Positions 11,944 to 22,742 of a DNA stretch of 64,000 bases are shown here, one piece after another (position 1 is the first letter of the stretch; every line of letters begins with the position of its first letter). The stretch comes from Puccinia triticina (Eukaryota > Basidiomycota > Pucciniomycetes > Pucciniales > Pucciniaceae). The notes under the pieces were generated by a model. That model searched no databases, was not told the DNA's origin, and saw only the letters and a list, made by a program, of their open reading frames with translations. Where the stretch lies: NCBI RefSeq assembly GCF_026914185.1, contig NC_070562.1, forward strand, positions 4,712,001-4,776,000, given 5' to 3'. The position numbers and the translations under genes were made by a program.

Positions 11944-12111
11944 GTAAGTACTCTTCTTTGCCCCATCTTGCCGTCGATCGGGCTGCGTGTTTCGATCATG
12001 GGATTGCTAGTGCTTCGATCGACTGTCCTCTTGACTGTCCAAGAAACCCAAAACTGCAATCCGCTGAACCTTGACCCATCGCCTCTCCATCCATCTCGCA
12101 ATGGAAACTAG
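11944..12111 (+). other. Predicted 5-prime intron of SSB1
   Basis: A consensus donor GTAAGTA begins at 11944, directly after AACAAT. A CTAG acceptor at 12108-12111 follows a pyrimidine-rich tract. Splicing would join AT (11942-11943) to G (12112) and create an ATG split by the intron, with an in-frame MSAEQT start. An acceptor before 12101 would instead leave the ATG at 12101 as the start. Confidence 0.55.
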
Positions 12112-12917
12112 GTCTGCCGAACAAACCCCTACCGTTGATGGTAACGTCCCTGGCGCAGAGGCTGAAAGCACCGAGTTCAACGGTGCCATTGGTATCGATC
12201 TCGGCACCACGTACTCTTGCGTCGGTGTATGGCAGAACGACCGGGTGGAGATCATCGCCAATGACCGTCAGTGATTTCTTCCGGCCTTTAGCTTCCTCCA
12301 CCCTACTGACTATTTGTTCGTGTCCCCAGAGGGTAACCGTACCACACCATCCTACGTTGCCTTTACCCCCGAGGAGCGTCTGATAGGTGATGCCGCCAAG
12401 AACCAGGTTCGTCTAGCCCACCTTCGTCCGCCTGGATTCATCGCATCACCTGATGCTTTTCATCCGTTTTTCTTGACCATCGCGCTGCAACCTTGCTGCA
12501 AATCAGGCTGCCATGAACCCTCGTATGACCGTCTTTGACGCCAAGCGTCTCATCGGTCGTCGCTTTGATGACAGCGATGTCAAGAAAGACATGGTCCACT
12601 GGCCCTTCACCGTCATCGAAAAGGATGGTAACCCATTCATCCAAGTGGGTTATATTTCAACCTTGAACTGGCACTCGATCATTGACTGCGGTTAACCAAC
12701 CCCTTCATTCGATTGATCTCAGGTTGACTACCTCGGAGAGACCAAAACTTTTTCTCCCCAAGAGATCTCTGCCATGGTTCTCGCCAAGCTCAAGGAGACT
12801 GCCGAGACCAAGCTGGGCAAGGAGGTCAAGAAGGCCGTCATCACTGTGCCCGCTTACTTCAACGACTCCCAGCGGCTGTCAACCAAGGATGCCGGTGCTA
12901 TTGCTGGTCTGGACGTG

Positions 12918-12949
<32 letters not shown>

Positions 12950-14397
12950 CATCGCCTATGGTCTTGGCGAAGCCAGTGACAAAAAGGAAAAGAAGGAACG
13001 AACTGTCCTGATTTTCGACCTGGGAGGTGGTACTTTCGATGTTTCCCTCCTTTCGATTGCTGGCGGTGTTTTCACCGTCAAGGCTACCGCTGGAGACACC
13101 CACTTGGGAGGCGAAGATTTCGACAATGCCCTCCTTGAACACTTCAAGAACGAGTTCAAGCGAAAAACCAAGTTGGACATCGATGGTGATGCCCGTGCTC
13201 TTCGTCGTCTCCGCTCTGCATGTGAGCGAGCCAAGCGAACACTCTCCTCCGTTACCCAAACCACCGTCGAGGTCGACTCTCTCTTCCAAGGTACCGACTT
13301 TTCCTCTGCCATCTCTCGAGCCCGATTCGAAGAGATCAACGCCACAACATTCCGATCCACCCTCGACCCCGTCGACAAGGTCCTCAAAGACGCCAAGATT
13401 GACAAGTCGAAGGTTGAGGATATCGTCCTTGTCGGTGGATCGACACGGATTCCCAAGATCCAATCCTTGGTATCCGACTTCTTCGGTGGCCGCCAATTGA
13501 ACAAGAGCATCAACCCCGACGAGGCTGTTGCTTACGGTGCTGCCGTCCAAGCTGCCGTTCTTACCGGTCAGACCAGTGAGAAGACAGCCGACCTTCTGTT
13601 GCTCGATGTCGCCCCTCTGTCTCTTGGTGTTGCCATGCAGGGCGACGTGTTCGGTGTTGTCGTTCCCCGAAACACACCCATCCCCACCAACAAATCTCGA
13701 ACTTTCACCACCGTCGAGGACAACCAATCTACAGTCACCTTCCCTGTTTACGAAGGCGAACGTGTCACTTGCAAGGAGAACAGGTTGCTTGGAGAATTCG
13801 AGGTACGTCCATCATCTGATGATACTTGTCAATTGATTTGTGTAACTCACGCGAAGTGCGCTTTCTAGCTCTCTGGAATCACCCCTCAGCCGAGAGGACA
13901 AGCTGAGCTTGTATGTACCTTTGAGGTTGACGCCAACGGTTTGCTGAAGGTCTCAGCCCTTGATCGAACTTCCGGCCGAAGAGCCAACATCACGATCACC
14001 AACTCGGTCGGACGTCTATCATCCGCTGAGATTGATCAAATGATCAAGGACGCCGAGTCGTTCAAGCAGGCCGACAAGGAGTTCTCTGCCAAGCACGAGG
14101 CCAAGCAGGAGCTTGAGTCTTACATCTCGCAGGTCGAAGCGACCATCACTTCGCCTGAGGTCGGCATGAAGATCAAGCGAAACAACAAGGCTGCCGTCGA
14201 GGCCGAACTTGCTAAAGCTCTCGAGAAGCTCGAGATTGAGGGTGAGCCACTGAGACGGCACAATCGCAATAACCGACACTGAACTAACCACACCAATGAA
14301 ACTCATCTTTTTAGATTCCAGCGCCGATGAACTGAAAAAGTGCCAATTGGGACTTAAGCGTGCCATGCAAAAGGCAATGGCAGGGACTGCCCGTTAG
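12101..14397 (+). CDS. SSB1: Ribosome-associated Hsp70 chaperone, Ssb type
   Basis: Exons 12101-12266, 12330-12406, 12507-12644, 12723-13802, 13869-14241 and 14315-14397 join in frame to about 638 residues. The protein has the Hsp70 signatures [22 protein letters not shown] and [11 protein letters not shown], then the substrate-binding domain. Three features point to Ssb and not Ssa: the overall match through [15 protein letters not shown] and [11 protein letters not shown], the SADEL-x-K-C-x-L-GLKR C-terminus, and the lack of a terminal EEVD. Ssb binds nascent chains at the ribosome with the RAC co-chaperone and acts in the cytosol. The C-terminal L-x3-L-x2-LEIE stretch resembles the nuclear-export region known in yeast Ssb. 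All introns are GT-AG and 60-100 bp long. The true start may be an AT/G codon split by an upstream intron, giving MSAEQT in place of METRSAEQT. Antisense open frames over this gene are codon-bias shadows. Confidence 0.95.
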
Positions 14398-14675
14398 TTT
14401 CTCAGCTCGTCCAATACCGGAAAAAGAGACCGAAAACACCTCGAATCGCTCTCAACAGAAGTAGGGATCATAGTATCTCAATGTTTGTTTTTTTGAAGTA
14501 CCATAATCACCGCTTGTCCCCATACATCGTAGTTTTGCACCCTCTGAAATCAAAATTTAAACATCATCTTCCCGGCTTCAAAACATTCTGTGATACTCTT
14601 CATCTGTCTGCACGCGTCTTTTAGCCCGTTGCCTCCGTCCCTCCTCGGCCAGCAGCCGCGGAGGCGAACTTAACA

Positions 14676-14719
14676 CAGTCCCTCCGAGGAGGTCGCGCGA
14701 CCTCCGCAGGAGGGACTTG
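14676..14719. repeat. Short palindromic element, copy b
   Basis: CAGTCCCTCCGAGGAGG faces CCTCCGCAGGAGGGACTTG around a GGTCGCGCGACC centre. It is preceded by CGAACTTAACA, the extended arm seen in other copies. Confidence 0.85.
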
Positions 14720-14763
14720 CTCGCAAGCGGTGATCTTTGGCACAGGAGGAACCTAGCTTAATA

Positions 14764-14810
14764 CAAGTCCCCTCCGAGGAGGCGCGAAGCGCCTCCGAAG
14801 GAGGGGCTTG
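14764..14810. repeat. Short palindromic element, copy c
   Basis: CAAGTCCCCTCCGAGGAGG faces CCTCCGAAGGAGGGGCTTG with the centre GCGCGAAGCGC, so the stem is nearly perfect and capped by GCGAAGC. It is preceded by TAGCTTAATA. Confidence 0.85.
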
Positions 14811-16170
14811 AATATTATGTCCCAAATTTTGCGTGAGGGCAACCAGCCATTTGGCTGAGGAACACATTACAACCCCCAAATCACCCACAAGCACTCTGAT
14901 TCTGGTCACGCCTCTCAGACCATTGAAAAGCTTGTGATTTTTTGGTATATGTACGGCCCTCAAAGCTCAAGGTTTCCATAGCATTAGGAAGCTAGGGGAA
15001 TGGATAAGTATTGGACATTGGAGCAATCCGCCCAATGCAGGCCCAGATAAGTTCTCGGATAGATCCGGTCCTTATTGCATACACGGCATAAGGCATACAA
15101 GCTGGAGAGTAATTTCAAATTTTCTATTAAAATTGTAAATTGATACTTTAAAAACCATGAGACTTTCCGTGATCCGAGAAAAAGAGAATCCGAAGGGTCA
15201 TTGAACTTTGCTTTACCAAACCTGTAAGTGCCCTTGCCAAAAAAGCTGCTGAGCAGCTTATTTATGGCCAAATTTTCCCAAATAAAAAGCAGGAGATGTT
15301 GAAACTCGCCTTAACTCGTGACATGCTCTTCGTGCCGCGCGCTCACGCACGCTCATCTGCGCCGCATCTAGCTCCGTCAACCATCGCTCACCAACTCAAA
15401 CCTAATCTAAGAAGTCTATTCCTCTCCCGCTTCTCCACATCGCTCGTGGTCATCGACATCCGATTCAACCTCATCTGTCCACACTATTGTCGATCTCACA
15501 CTTGCGCTGTCTCCTCAAACAAGATCAAGACATCCTGAACTCCTCAAGACGTCAGCCACTTGTCTCTCAACAAGTTCCGAAAGCTTTAACTAGTACCTCC
15601 TTTCTAGCTTTCCCCTTGGTGAGAAATGCACTCTGCGTTTCCGGACTCGCTCTACGATCTCATCCGACTATCCATGGCTAACCTTTTTTTTCTTCATTAG
15701 TTGTTGTCTTCAGATCTTAGCGCCCTTCCTTCTACTTCTTATACTGTTGTCCTAACTTCCTATCTGGGTTTGTCTTTATCTTCATGTCATTCTCTTACTT
15801 CCTTCCTCTCAACTAATCCTCATCTTCATCTCCCAGTTCAACACAACTACACTCAACTTCTTCTACACTCAGTTGTTCTTTTTTATAGACAATCACTTGT
15901 CTCAGGGTTTGTTCACTTTCTATTGTCTCATTTTCTTCCCTTCTTGGCTTATTCCTTTTCTCACGTTGTGGCTCTTTAGTTTTTGGTCTTATTTACACAG
16001 AAATCAAATCATAGGTTTTTTCAGAGATGCCCAAGATGGGCAGCTACAACTGCCCCTCAAGGCATTTGAGAAGGACTTGTGGTTTATTTTTAATTGGGTG
16101 TTGAGTTTATTTTTTAGCATTTCCCTGCCAAAATTTGGATGTCCTCAGCCCGGGGGTCCGACTTTACACG

Positions 16171-16214
16171 TAAGCCTCTCCTTCGGAGACGCTTCGCGCC
16201 TCCTTGGAGAGGCT
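16171..16214. repeat. Short palindromic element, copy d
   Basis: AAGCCTCTCCTTCGGAG faces CTCCTTGGAGAGGCTT around ACGCTTCGCGC. It is followed by AATTAAGCTCG. The arm is a CTCTCC variant of the CCCTCC family. Confidence 0.8.
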
Positions 16215-16822
16215 TAATTAAGCTCGAGGAGGAACATGATTTTTTGAGAAAATCACACTTTTTTTAGTAATCTCACAATCTCTCCCTCATCTTAACAAGT
16301 TATTTCTCCTAATTTTCAGTACATGAAAGCTCTGCATGTTGTGGAGGGGACTGCTGTTTTAAAAGTTTCATTATCTGCTTTCTTCATTGTGTAATCAAAG
16401 CAACAAACCATCCAACTTCCTCCTGAGGGGGAGGAGTGAGTAACTCAATAAACTGCCCCAATATCTTTTTTCCTTTCAGAGTTTAGACAGCCACCTGACA
16501 TATCATGTTCAGTAGCCTATACTGATCTTAGGGTTGTAATTGAAACTGCATGTGTGTGTCAGTGAGTTCATGAGAATATGGCATCGCGGTATCTTCGAGC
16601 GAGTCCGTACAAGTTTGCCTTTGGAGCACCCGGACAAACAGGAATGTAGAGCTGAGGGAATAAGGATAAGATGAAGATGAAGCCCTGCTTCCTCTCTATC
16701 TTTTGGTGTAACATACTATGCAAAAAAACCATGACATGGGGGTATAAACACTGATGCAAAAAAAAACCCTTCATGGAGCCTCAAATTTGTTCCCTGCCAT
16801 GCCAACTTTCACCGCTTAGGTG

Positions 16823-16869
16823 TAAGTCCCTCCTGCGGAGGGCCCTTTGGGCCCCCTTGGAGGGACTTG
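16823..16869. repeat. Short palindromic element, copy e
   Basis: AAGTCCCTCCTGCGGAGGGC faces GCCCCCTTGGAGGGACTTG around a CCTTTGG turn. It is followed by GATAAGTTCG. Confidence 0.85.
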
Positions 16870-16923
16870 GATAAGTTCGCCGCGGAGGGCTTCTTAATCG
16901 CGGGGACTGCCTCAGTCTGTCCT

Positions 16924-17645
16924 AAGCATTTGGCAGGATGCCTCACTTTGTGGGGAGCTTTCACAACCACCATATTCAATCCAAATAATAAACGGACTTA
17001 CTTCGCGCACGGCAAAAAACTCTTTGCGCACTGTGAAGTGCGCCAAGTCCCCAAACACTTCGCGCACTGCAGGAGAAATATCAAAGGCCCCGTTTGGCTG
17101 CCGCGTTATACGTCATAAGGCCGTGTTTGGCAGTGTCATATTACACAGCATAATGTTCAAAATGCAATACCATTACATATGTAAAAAACATTTTCTTAGG
17201 ATAGTCTTTTGAAAGTAAGCTGTCATAAAGCTTGATAGTTTACTTCCAAAAGATCAGGCCCAAAAATGATGTTTTGCATAATGTAAAGGGGCATGCCCCA
17301 ATTATTTGTTGCGCAATAATGACGCTGCCAAACAGGGCCTAAACCCTCATAAATGTTTGAATTTATGACGCCACATCCCAAAGTTTGCCCCCCGTTGCCA
17401 CCAAAACTTTGAAACCCCTGGGGGCGCGCGTCTTAAATTCAATCATTTATGATGTATAACGCAGCAGCCAAACGGGGCCTTTAATATTTCTCCCGCAGTG
17501 TGCGAAGTGTTTGGGGACTTGGCGCACTGCATAATGCGCAAAGAGTTTTTTGCAGTGTGTGAAGTAAGTCCGTTTATTATTTGGATTGAATATGATGGTT
17601 GTGAAAGTTCCCCACAAAGTGAGGCATCCTGCCAAATGCTTCATT
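16924..17645. mobile_element. Foldback structure with about 195-bp arms
   Basis: Positions 16924-17118 and 17452-17645 are inverted copies, about 90% alike by eye, with shared words AAGCATTTGGCAGGATGCC, CCAAGTCCCCAAACACTTCG and GGCCCCGTTTGGCTGC. The inner ends (17088 onward and up to about 17482) look like PIF/Harbinger-type termini facing each other. A second, smaller MITE (17119-17339) lies in the centre. There is no coding frame. It may be a Harbinger-derived element duplicated head to head, then hit by the smaller one. Confidence 0.75.
17119..17339. mobile_element. Tourist-like PIF/Harbinger MITE, 221 bp
   Basis: The left end GGCCGTGTTTGGCAGTGTCA and the right end, reverse-complemented GGCCCTGTTTGGCAGCGTCA, form a 20-bp terminal inverted repeat with two mismatches. 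Both sides are flanked by TAA (17116-17118 and 17340-17342), the 3-bp TWA duplication typical of PIF/Harbinger. There is no open frame. It sits in the centre of the foldback at 16924-17645. Confidence 0.85.
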
Positions 17646-18192
17646 TACTCATGCATCAGCAAAGTTTGCCTTCTGTTTTTTTTTTTTTTCAAATCAGTAG
17701 CATTTGAATTGCACTGGTTAAAAAATCTCAGTTCGGTAAGATTTTTAAATCTTAGGCTGATTGGTTTGTATGAACCCAGTTTACTCCATCATCAACCACT
17801 TGTTGATAAATCATACTGCAAGGCAAGCTTGCTGCATTTGAAAGTGAGCCTTAGACTAATCATGTCCACATTGGCTGATGATATTTATTTGGATACAGCA
17901 AGGCATAAACACATTGAAATAAGGCAGAAAGGCTGAACAAGCAGCAAAAGATCCTTCCAAGAACTGGGAATTTGAGTAGAAAATTCTCCAAAGAAATAAG
18001 AAGATACTCCTACAACTGATGGAGAAGTTTTGATATGATCTACTTTTATTTTATATAACTAGGGTACAGTAGCTTGTATTTGCACAATCCCACCCTTATG
18101 TCCAGCGTATATTGAAGTAAAGGGATGTGATGCATAATTAGTTGATGGAATCAGGATTTGAATTCTTTGGATGGGAAGACAAATTTGCCGGG
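17646..18192. other. Intergenic stretch, nothing recognised
   Basis: AT-rich sequence with one short open frame (17586-17936, plus) that has no domain and starts inside the foldback arm. It probably includes the 3-prime flank of the minus-strand gene that ends at 18193. Confidence 0.4.
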
Positions 18193-19074
18193 CTAGTCAA
18201 AGGTTTGAATGTACATTAATTTCAAAAAGAAGTCCTGCAAATTTTTTGCTGGGCAAGTAGTTGGATGGGTACACACCTGGCCAGAGCCTCCTGAGTTCCA
18301 TTTTGGTTGGCTGCTACTTTGAACCTGGCTTGCACTTCGCTTGGCTTGTTGAGGCTGCTCATTTACGTCGGGAGGTGTCAGGATCGAGCGGCAGTCAATC
18401 ACTGAAACCAGAAACAGTGCACCATATTTAGCAATCTTTGGTAAATCTTTATGTGATTCTGACTATGAATAGAAACTGGGGAAGAGGAAAATAATTTATT
18501 GTGGGCTTGACAAACTTGTCTGCTTCCTGGCATGTTTTTTGCGGTTGTCTCCACGAGTGTCTGCATTTTTGGGGACCAATTCAATCTTGCAGGTACTCTC
18601 GCTTACAGAGTCGATGTCGCCGTCGAAAGCATCAGAAAAGCTCACTGCAGAAATTGTAGTTTCATCAGAAGGCTTGATTTTGACCAACAGACAACTACAT
18701 GTTCCTACCATGCCCTTGGGTGCCAGTCAATGGCCCAGGTCGCGCTTCGCGGACCTCTTCCATCGCGCAAGCCAACCTGAATATTTCCTCATTGGTAAGA
18801 CGATCGGCAAGAATCTCTCTGGTGGCATTGGGGTCTGAGAACGTTTTTCCCCTGTCCCTCGATGCTGGTGTATCGCCCGAATCTATTTTGCCGTGTATTT
18901 TTCATTTTTCATATCATGAGCAGAGAAGGCAAAGGGTAGAGTATATAATCAGCTCTCTTGGTCACGATACAAGATGTTACTCAGTTGATCTAATGCAAAA
19001 GCCGGTTATACCGTCTTACCAGCTGACAAACCTTGCTTGCCTTGTGCGAAGTCTCGAATATTCAATTTACTCAT
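18193..19074 (-). CDS. Unrecognised small protein, four predicted exons
   Basis: I do not recognise the family. From ATG at 19074 the exons 19020-19074, 18709-18834, 18516-18644 and 18193-18401 join in frame to about 172 residues. Donors are GTAAGA, GTAGGA and GTTTGT; each acceptor is CAG. The N-terminus starts MSKLNIRDFAQGKQG. Exon 2 is polar and acidic with a helical look (REILADRLTNEEIFRLACAM). The middle is acidic, followed by a basic GDNRKKHARKQ, a possible nuclear signal. The last exon is Q/S-rich. A GTGTGT after GGSGQ could be a further donor, so the C-terminus is uncertain. No signal peptide or membrane segment is seen. Because frame is kept over three splices, I believe it is a real gene, probably lineage-specific. 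Confidence 0.5.
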
Positions 19075-20406
19075 TGTGACAAACTGATCGTATGTAGACT
19101 TAATGTGATAGAAGCAAGGCAGCCAGCAAAGAGCTTGCTAAGGATTAAAGCAAAATATAGACTCGTGGACTAAAAAGAGGTTTTCAGGGCCGATGGTCAA
19201 CAGCAGAAGAGATGATTGTTGGGAGGTAGACGTAAAGGGGAAGGATGAGAGGCCGCTTTTATATCCACATTGTGACCATTATCGCAGAAATCCACAGCGC
19301 CTTGGACGAGGTAGAGATGACGGACTTGTCAGGTGATTCTGGATAGTCCGGCCGCCCCTTGTAATGACCGGTCTGCAAAGGGTCAATTCTTTGGAGAATT
19401 CTTAGTTTGGTACACTTAGTCTGAGGTTATAGCCGCCTTGGCTGATAAGTTTGATTACCTGACTGCAACGGCAAACATAATGATGTTATGACTCAAAGAC
19501 ATAGGAACGTGTCAGGATGACTGCTTGAGTGGATTTTGCGGCCGGGCGATAGCGCGAAGAGTCAAGACTCGGTGGGACTAATCCTTATCATCTTATCCTC
19601 CTTCGCGCAGGATCATAGAGAGGAGAAGATAGTGTTTTGCCGCTGTTGGAGTGATCGGAATAGGTCATGTGTAAAAAACCATTTCGGCCAAGCCTCCGGC
19701 GTCTCTCTAGCGCTTCGGACTAAAATGCCGGATCACAAGAAATATCAAGGGCAAATTGCCTTGCGAGTCAGGGCATTCGAATAGCGCGTCCATACTTGTT
19801 TGTTTAAGTTTGGGTGGAGCTGTGTACACCCACAATCACTACAGTACGTTGCCCCCGGCCTGGATACGCTAAAACGCCGGACCGGAGAGCAGTGGTTCCT
19901 GTGGTCACGTTGGGATCTCTAATGCTCTGCTGGATCACCGAGCCATGGTCATGATGAACTGTCAGGGGTGAAGGCCCAACCGTATACTCTCAACCCTTCC
20001 ATGTAGCTTAGTAAAGAATGAAGGATAACTAAACACATTTGTATCGTTACTCCCGCGCGGAGATGGCTGCGGTAATAGGTACATTGTTTTGACCAAAAAG
20101 CGGTGCGGTACCCGGGTGCCTCTCGCAAGTATCGCCCCGACATTGGATACCGGGATCCACCAGCGCCGACAGCTGATGCAACGGGACTGTTTTGTCCAGT
20201 TCCATTTGCCATAACCATACCGGCATCTTATAAAAAAACTTTACAGCCTTGATGGCCAAGGGGATTCCTTCCCCGCCATCTAGAACATGCATTATTGATG
20301 ACGGGAACCGACCTTAACACAAGTCCCAGCCTCCGTGCGGGCGTGCATTTGGCTGGTCGCGAAGCGACCTCGACCGGAGGGAGGGCCTTGCGTACTAAAA
20401 CACTTT
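19075..20406. other. Intergenic region with a palindrome and a GGTACC-type repeat
   Basis: The part next to 19074 should contain the promoter of the minus-strand gene. A segment at 20090-20140 resembles 4120-4172. A short palindrome lies at 20320-20390. No gene is supported; short frames (for example 19536-19784) lack any domain. Confidence 0.45.
20320..20390. repeat. Short palindromic element, copy f (expanded)
   Basis: CAAGTCCCAGCCTCCG on the left faces CGGAGGGAGGGCCTTG on the right. The centre holds GGTCGCGAAGCGACC, itself a perfect stem capped by GCGAAGC. It is preceded by ACCTTAACA. Confidence 0.7.
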
Positions 20407-22004
20407 TGTTAGATTCTGAATAACCCGCATCTCATTATGAATACGCAGCAATCTATTCCAATTCTCGCCAGAGAGCATCCGCATCCGTTGCTAAGTTAGT
20501 CTGGACTAACTAGCTCGGATTACGGTCGGACTAAGCTAATCCGAGTGGCCGACCGCATCGGCGTAGATTGGGAGGTCCGAGGCTATCGGAGATTATGTGA
20601 TTAGGTGCCTGTATGGTATATGTTTGGCACCTAAACACATAGCGTTCATGCCATTGAGCATGATGCATATTGTGTTTTGTAGAATGCTTGGACGGATGGT
20701 CCTGTGGCTGTGCACAAATCATGGCATTCCGCAATTCCATTTTTTGTTTTTGTTTTTGCCTTGCATTGTGAAATAAAGATCATCATGATCATTTTCACTT
20801 TGGTACAGGCGGGCTCCGTATGGCAGAATGATGGAGATTAAACTGGGGCTGTGCCAGACAACCCCATAACTATAGCACTCAACTTCACTCTCAAAGTCCA
20901 ACCATTAAGCAAAACACAATATGCATTTTAGAGGTTAGTCCAAGGACTAGTGGGGGCTAGATTTATACCCCACTAGCTCCAAACCAAGCTCCGGGTCAAG
21001 TTGATCCCCGGTTGATCCAACCTGATGTGGTTGCGGGGTCAAACTAAGTGCCCTAATCCGGGCTAACTTAGCGCCCGGTGCGGATGGTCTGAAAGAGTAC
21101 CGGTTGTAAACCTAACCCTTCTTTCAACCATCATCAAAAGCAAATCCTGAGCGCAAACCTTGCTAGTCTTTTCCTCACGCGTTTACATCATGATTAATTG
21201 TGAGGAAGAGACTAGTAAGCACATCAATAACCTTTCCCCATCCCATCAAACATTCCAAGACATCAAACTAACCCAAAAAACCCTATCATCATTATTCCGT
21301 ATCCCCTTCTTCCTTTTCCCTAAAAATCCCCATGGTGGCGCTATCATCCATGGAAGCTGAATACTGAGCTATAACCAAAGCAGGAAAAGAGGCACTCTGG
21401 CTTGCAAAACTTATGAAGCAACTATAAATTCTGATTCAAACACCCCTTGAGATGATTTGCAACAATCTCAGAGCTATTCATCTAGCTCAAACCCCGGTTC
21501 ATCGTGGACGCGTCAAGCATGTAGCAATAGAACATCATTGGATCCGCAAGCACATCCAAGCCGGCACCTTCAAAATGAAACATGTGTATGCATCAAACAT
21601 GATAGCTGACATTCTCACCAAGAATCTAGGAAAATCCCTGCTCATCAAATTTCAAGACATGATTGGATTGGAAGGTGCCGTTGAATTGAGGGGGGCTGTT
21701 ATATTCCGAATAACCCACATCTCATTATGAATACGCAGCAATCCATTCCAATTCTCACCAGCATCTGAAAGAGTACCGGTTGTAAACCTAACCCTTCTTT
21801 CAACCATCATAAAAAGCAAATCCCAAGCGCAAACCTTGCTAGTCTTTTCCTCACACATTTACATCATTATTGATTGTGAGGAAGAGACCAATAAGCACAT
21901 CAATAACCTTTACCCATCCCATCAAACATTCCAAGAAATCAAACTAACCCAAAGAACCCTATCATCATTATTCCGTATCCCCTTCTTCCTTTTCCCTAAA
22001 AATC
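20407..22004 (+). mobile_element. Collapsed Ty1/copia element with two LTRs and an RNase H remnant
   Basis: The 3-prime LTR starts at 21697 (TGTTATATTCCGAATAACC), directly after the purine-rich tract TTGAGGGGGGC. A related LTR starts at 20407 (TGTTAGATTCTGAATAACC), is split by an insertion (20473-21089) and resumes to 21328. Between them, 21329-21696 encodes only the end of copia RNase H (SSMEAEY, then KEALWLAKLM, KHVAIEHHWIR and ADILTKNLGKS), with in-frame stops. The primer-binding site, gag, integrase and RT are deleted. The LTRs can be compared up to 22004; the exact 3-prime end of the second LTR is not resolved. The element is inactive. Confidence 0.85.
20473..21089. mobile_element. Harbinger-like non-autonomous element inside the copia LTR
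   Basis: The ends GAGCATCCGCATCCG and, reverse-complemented, GACCATCCGCACCGG are followed by related inner sequence (CTAAGTTAG...CGGA), forming imperfect terminal inverted repeats. Comparison with the uninterrupted LTR at 21697-22004 shows that this 617-bp block is an insertion. The ends resemble those of the Harbinger element at 60241 (GAGCATCTCCAACGG). The 3-bp flanks AGA and TGA differ, so the duplication is imperfect. No open frame. Confidence 0.65.
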
Positions 22005-22742
22005 AGACATTCAAATCTCTTACGCGCGTCCCTCACCATCACAATCATTAAAATCAAAATAATCCCTGCGCAATTGCAGTTGTGTGTGCTAGAGTCAGAG
22101 CTTGTCTTGTCGGAGTCATTTGTTATTAAGGATTAAAATATATTCAACTCAGGTGTTGCAATCACAGTTGCACTTTGTTCTATCTCAAAATTTACAACCT
22201 TTCTTGTGTGAGCCAATTCCAAGGTTTGGCTGGGAGCAGCCTTGTTTGCATCACCACACTCTCAACATGTTTAGGCCCCAATTATAAACATAATTGAAAA
22301 TTTATTGAAATTTATTTAGGACTGTTTTGAATCCCGGTTGTAACTTGTTTATAGTCACATGCAGGGTTTCAAAAGTCATTCAAAACCCATTCAATTATAA
22401 ACCAGGCACACACATAGGCAAATTAGGCCTAGTTGTACAGGAATACTGGCCACCTGAACCATTCTGCTCTACTAGGGTGCAACCATTTGCAAGGCCCACC
22501 ACCATTGTCCGCAAACCCGTCAAGAATCTCACTGAGTTGAACAGACCATTATCCCCCCTCCTTCCGGCTCAGGGTAACTGGGCTGATACAGATTCATCGC
22601 GTACTGGCTGTCTGGGGAGGCGGTGTAAGTTAACTGTTGTTGAGGCCGGTCAAAGGCCAGGATCCAGCGGGAATGCACTGGTAAGTAGGGTGGTATTCCG
22701 CCGGGCTACTGTGGGTGGGTCAGGTGTTGGGGTCCATGGGTA
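22005..22742. other. Intergenic stretch with one unrecognised open frame
   Basis: A plus frame at 22327-22743 (138 codons) has no domain, no signal peptide and no splice context, and ends where a dispersed repeat begins. I do not call it a gene. Confidence 0.4.

Larger units (their letters stand above)
14398..16923. other. Intergenic region with four short palindromes and pyrimidine-rich DNA
   Basis: After the SSB1 stop there is an AT-rich 3-prime flank. Palindromic elements lie at 14676-14719, 14764-14810, 16171-16214 and 16823-16869. From about 15300 to 15980 the plus strand is strongly pyrimidine-rich (CTT and TCT repeats), which opens frames of up to 92 residues without any domain. I see no supported gene. 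Confidence 0.5.

Noticed and set aside
12879..13727. 282-codon minus frame
   Set aside because: Antisense shadow of SSB1 exon 4, caused by its codon bias.
15701..16217. Plus frames of 92 and 114 codons, apparently hydrophobic
   Set aside because: The hydrophobicity comes from CT-rich DNA coding Leu, Ser and Phe; there is no gene structure.
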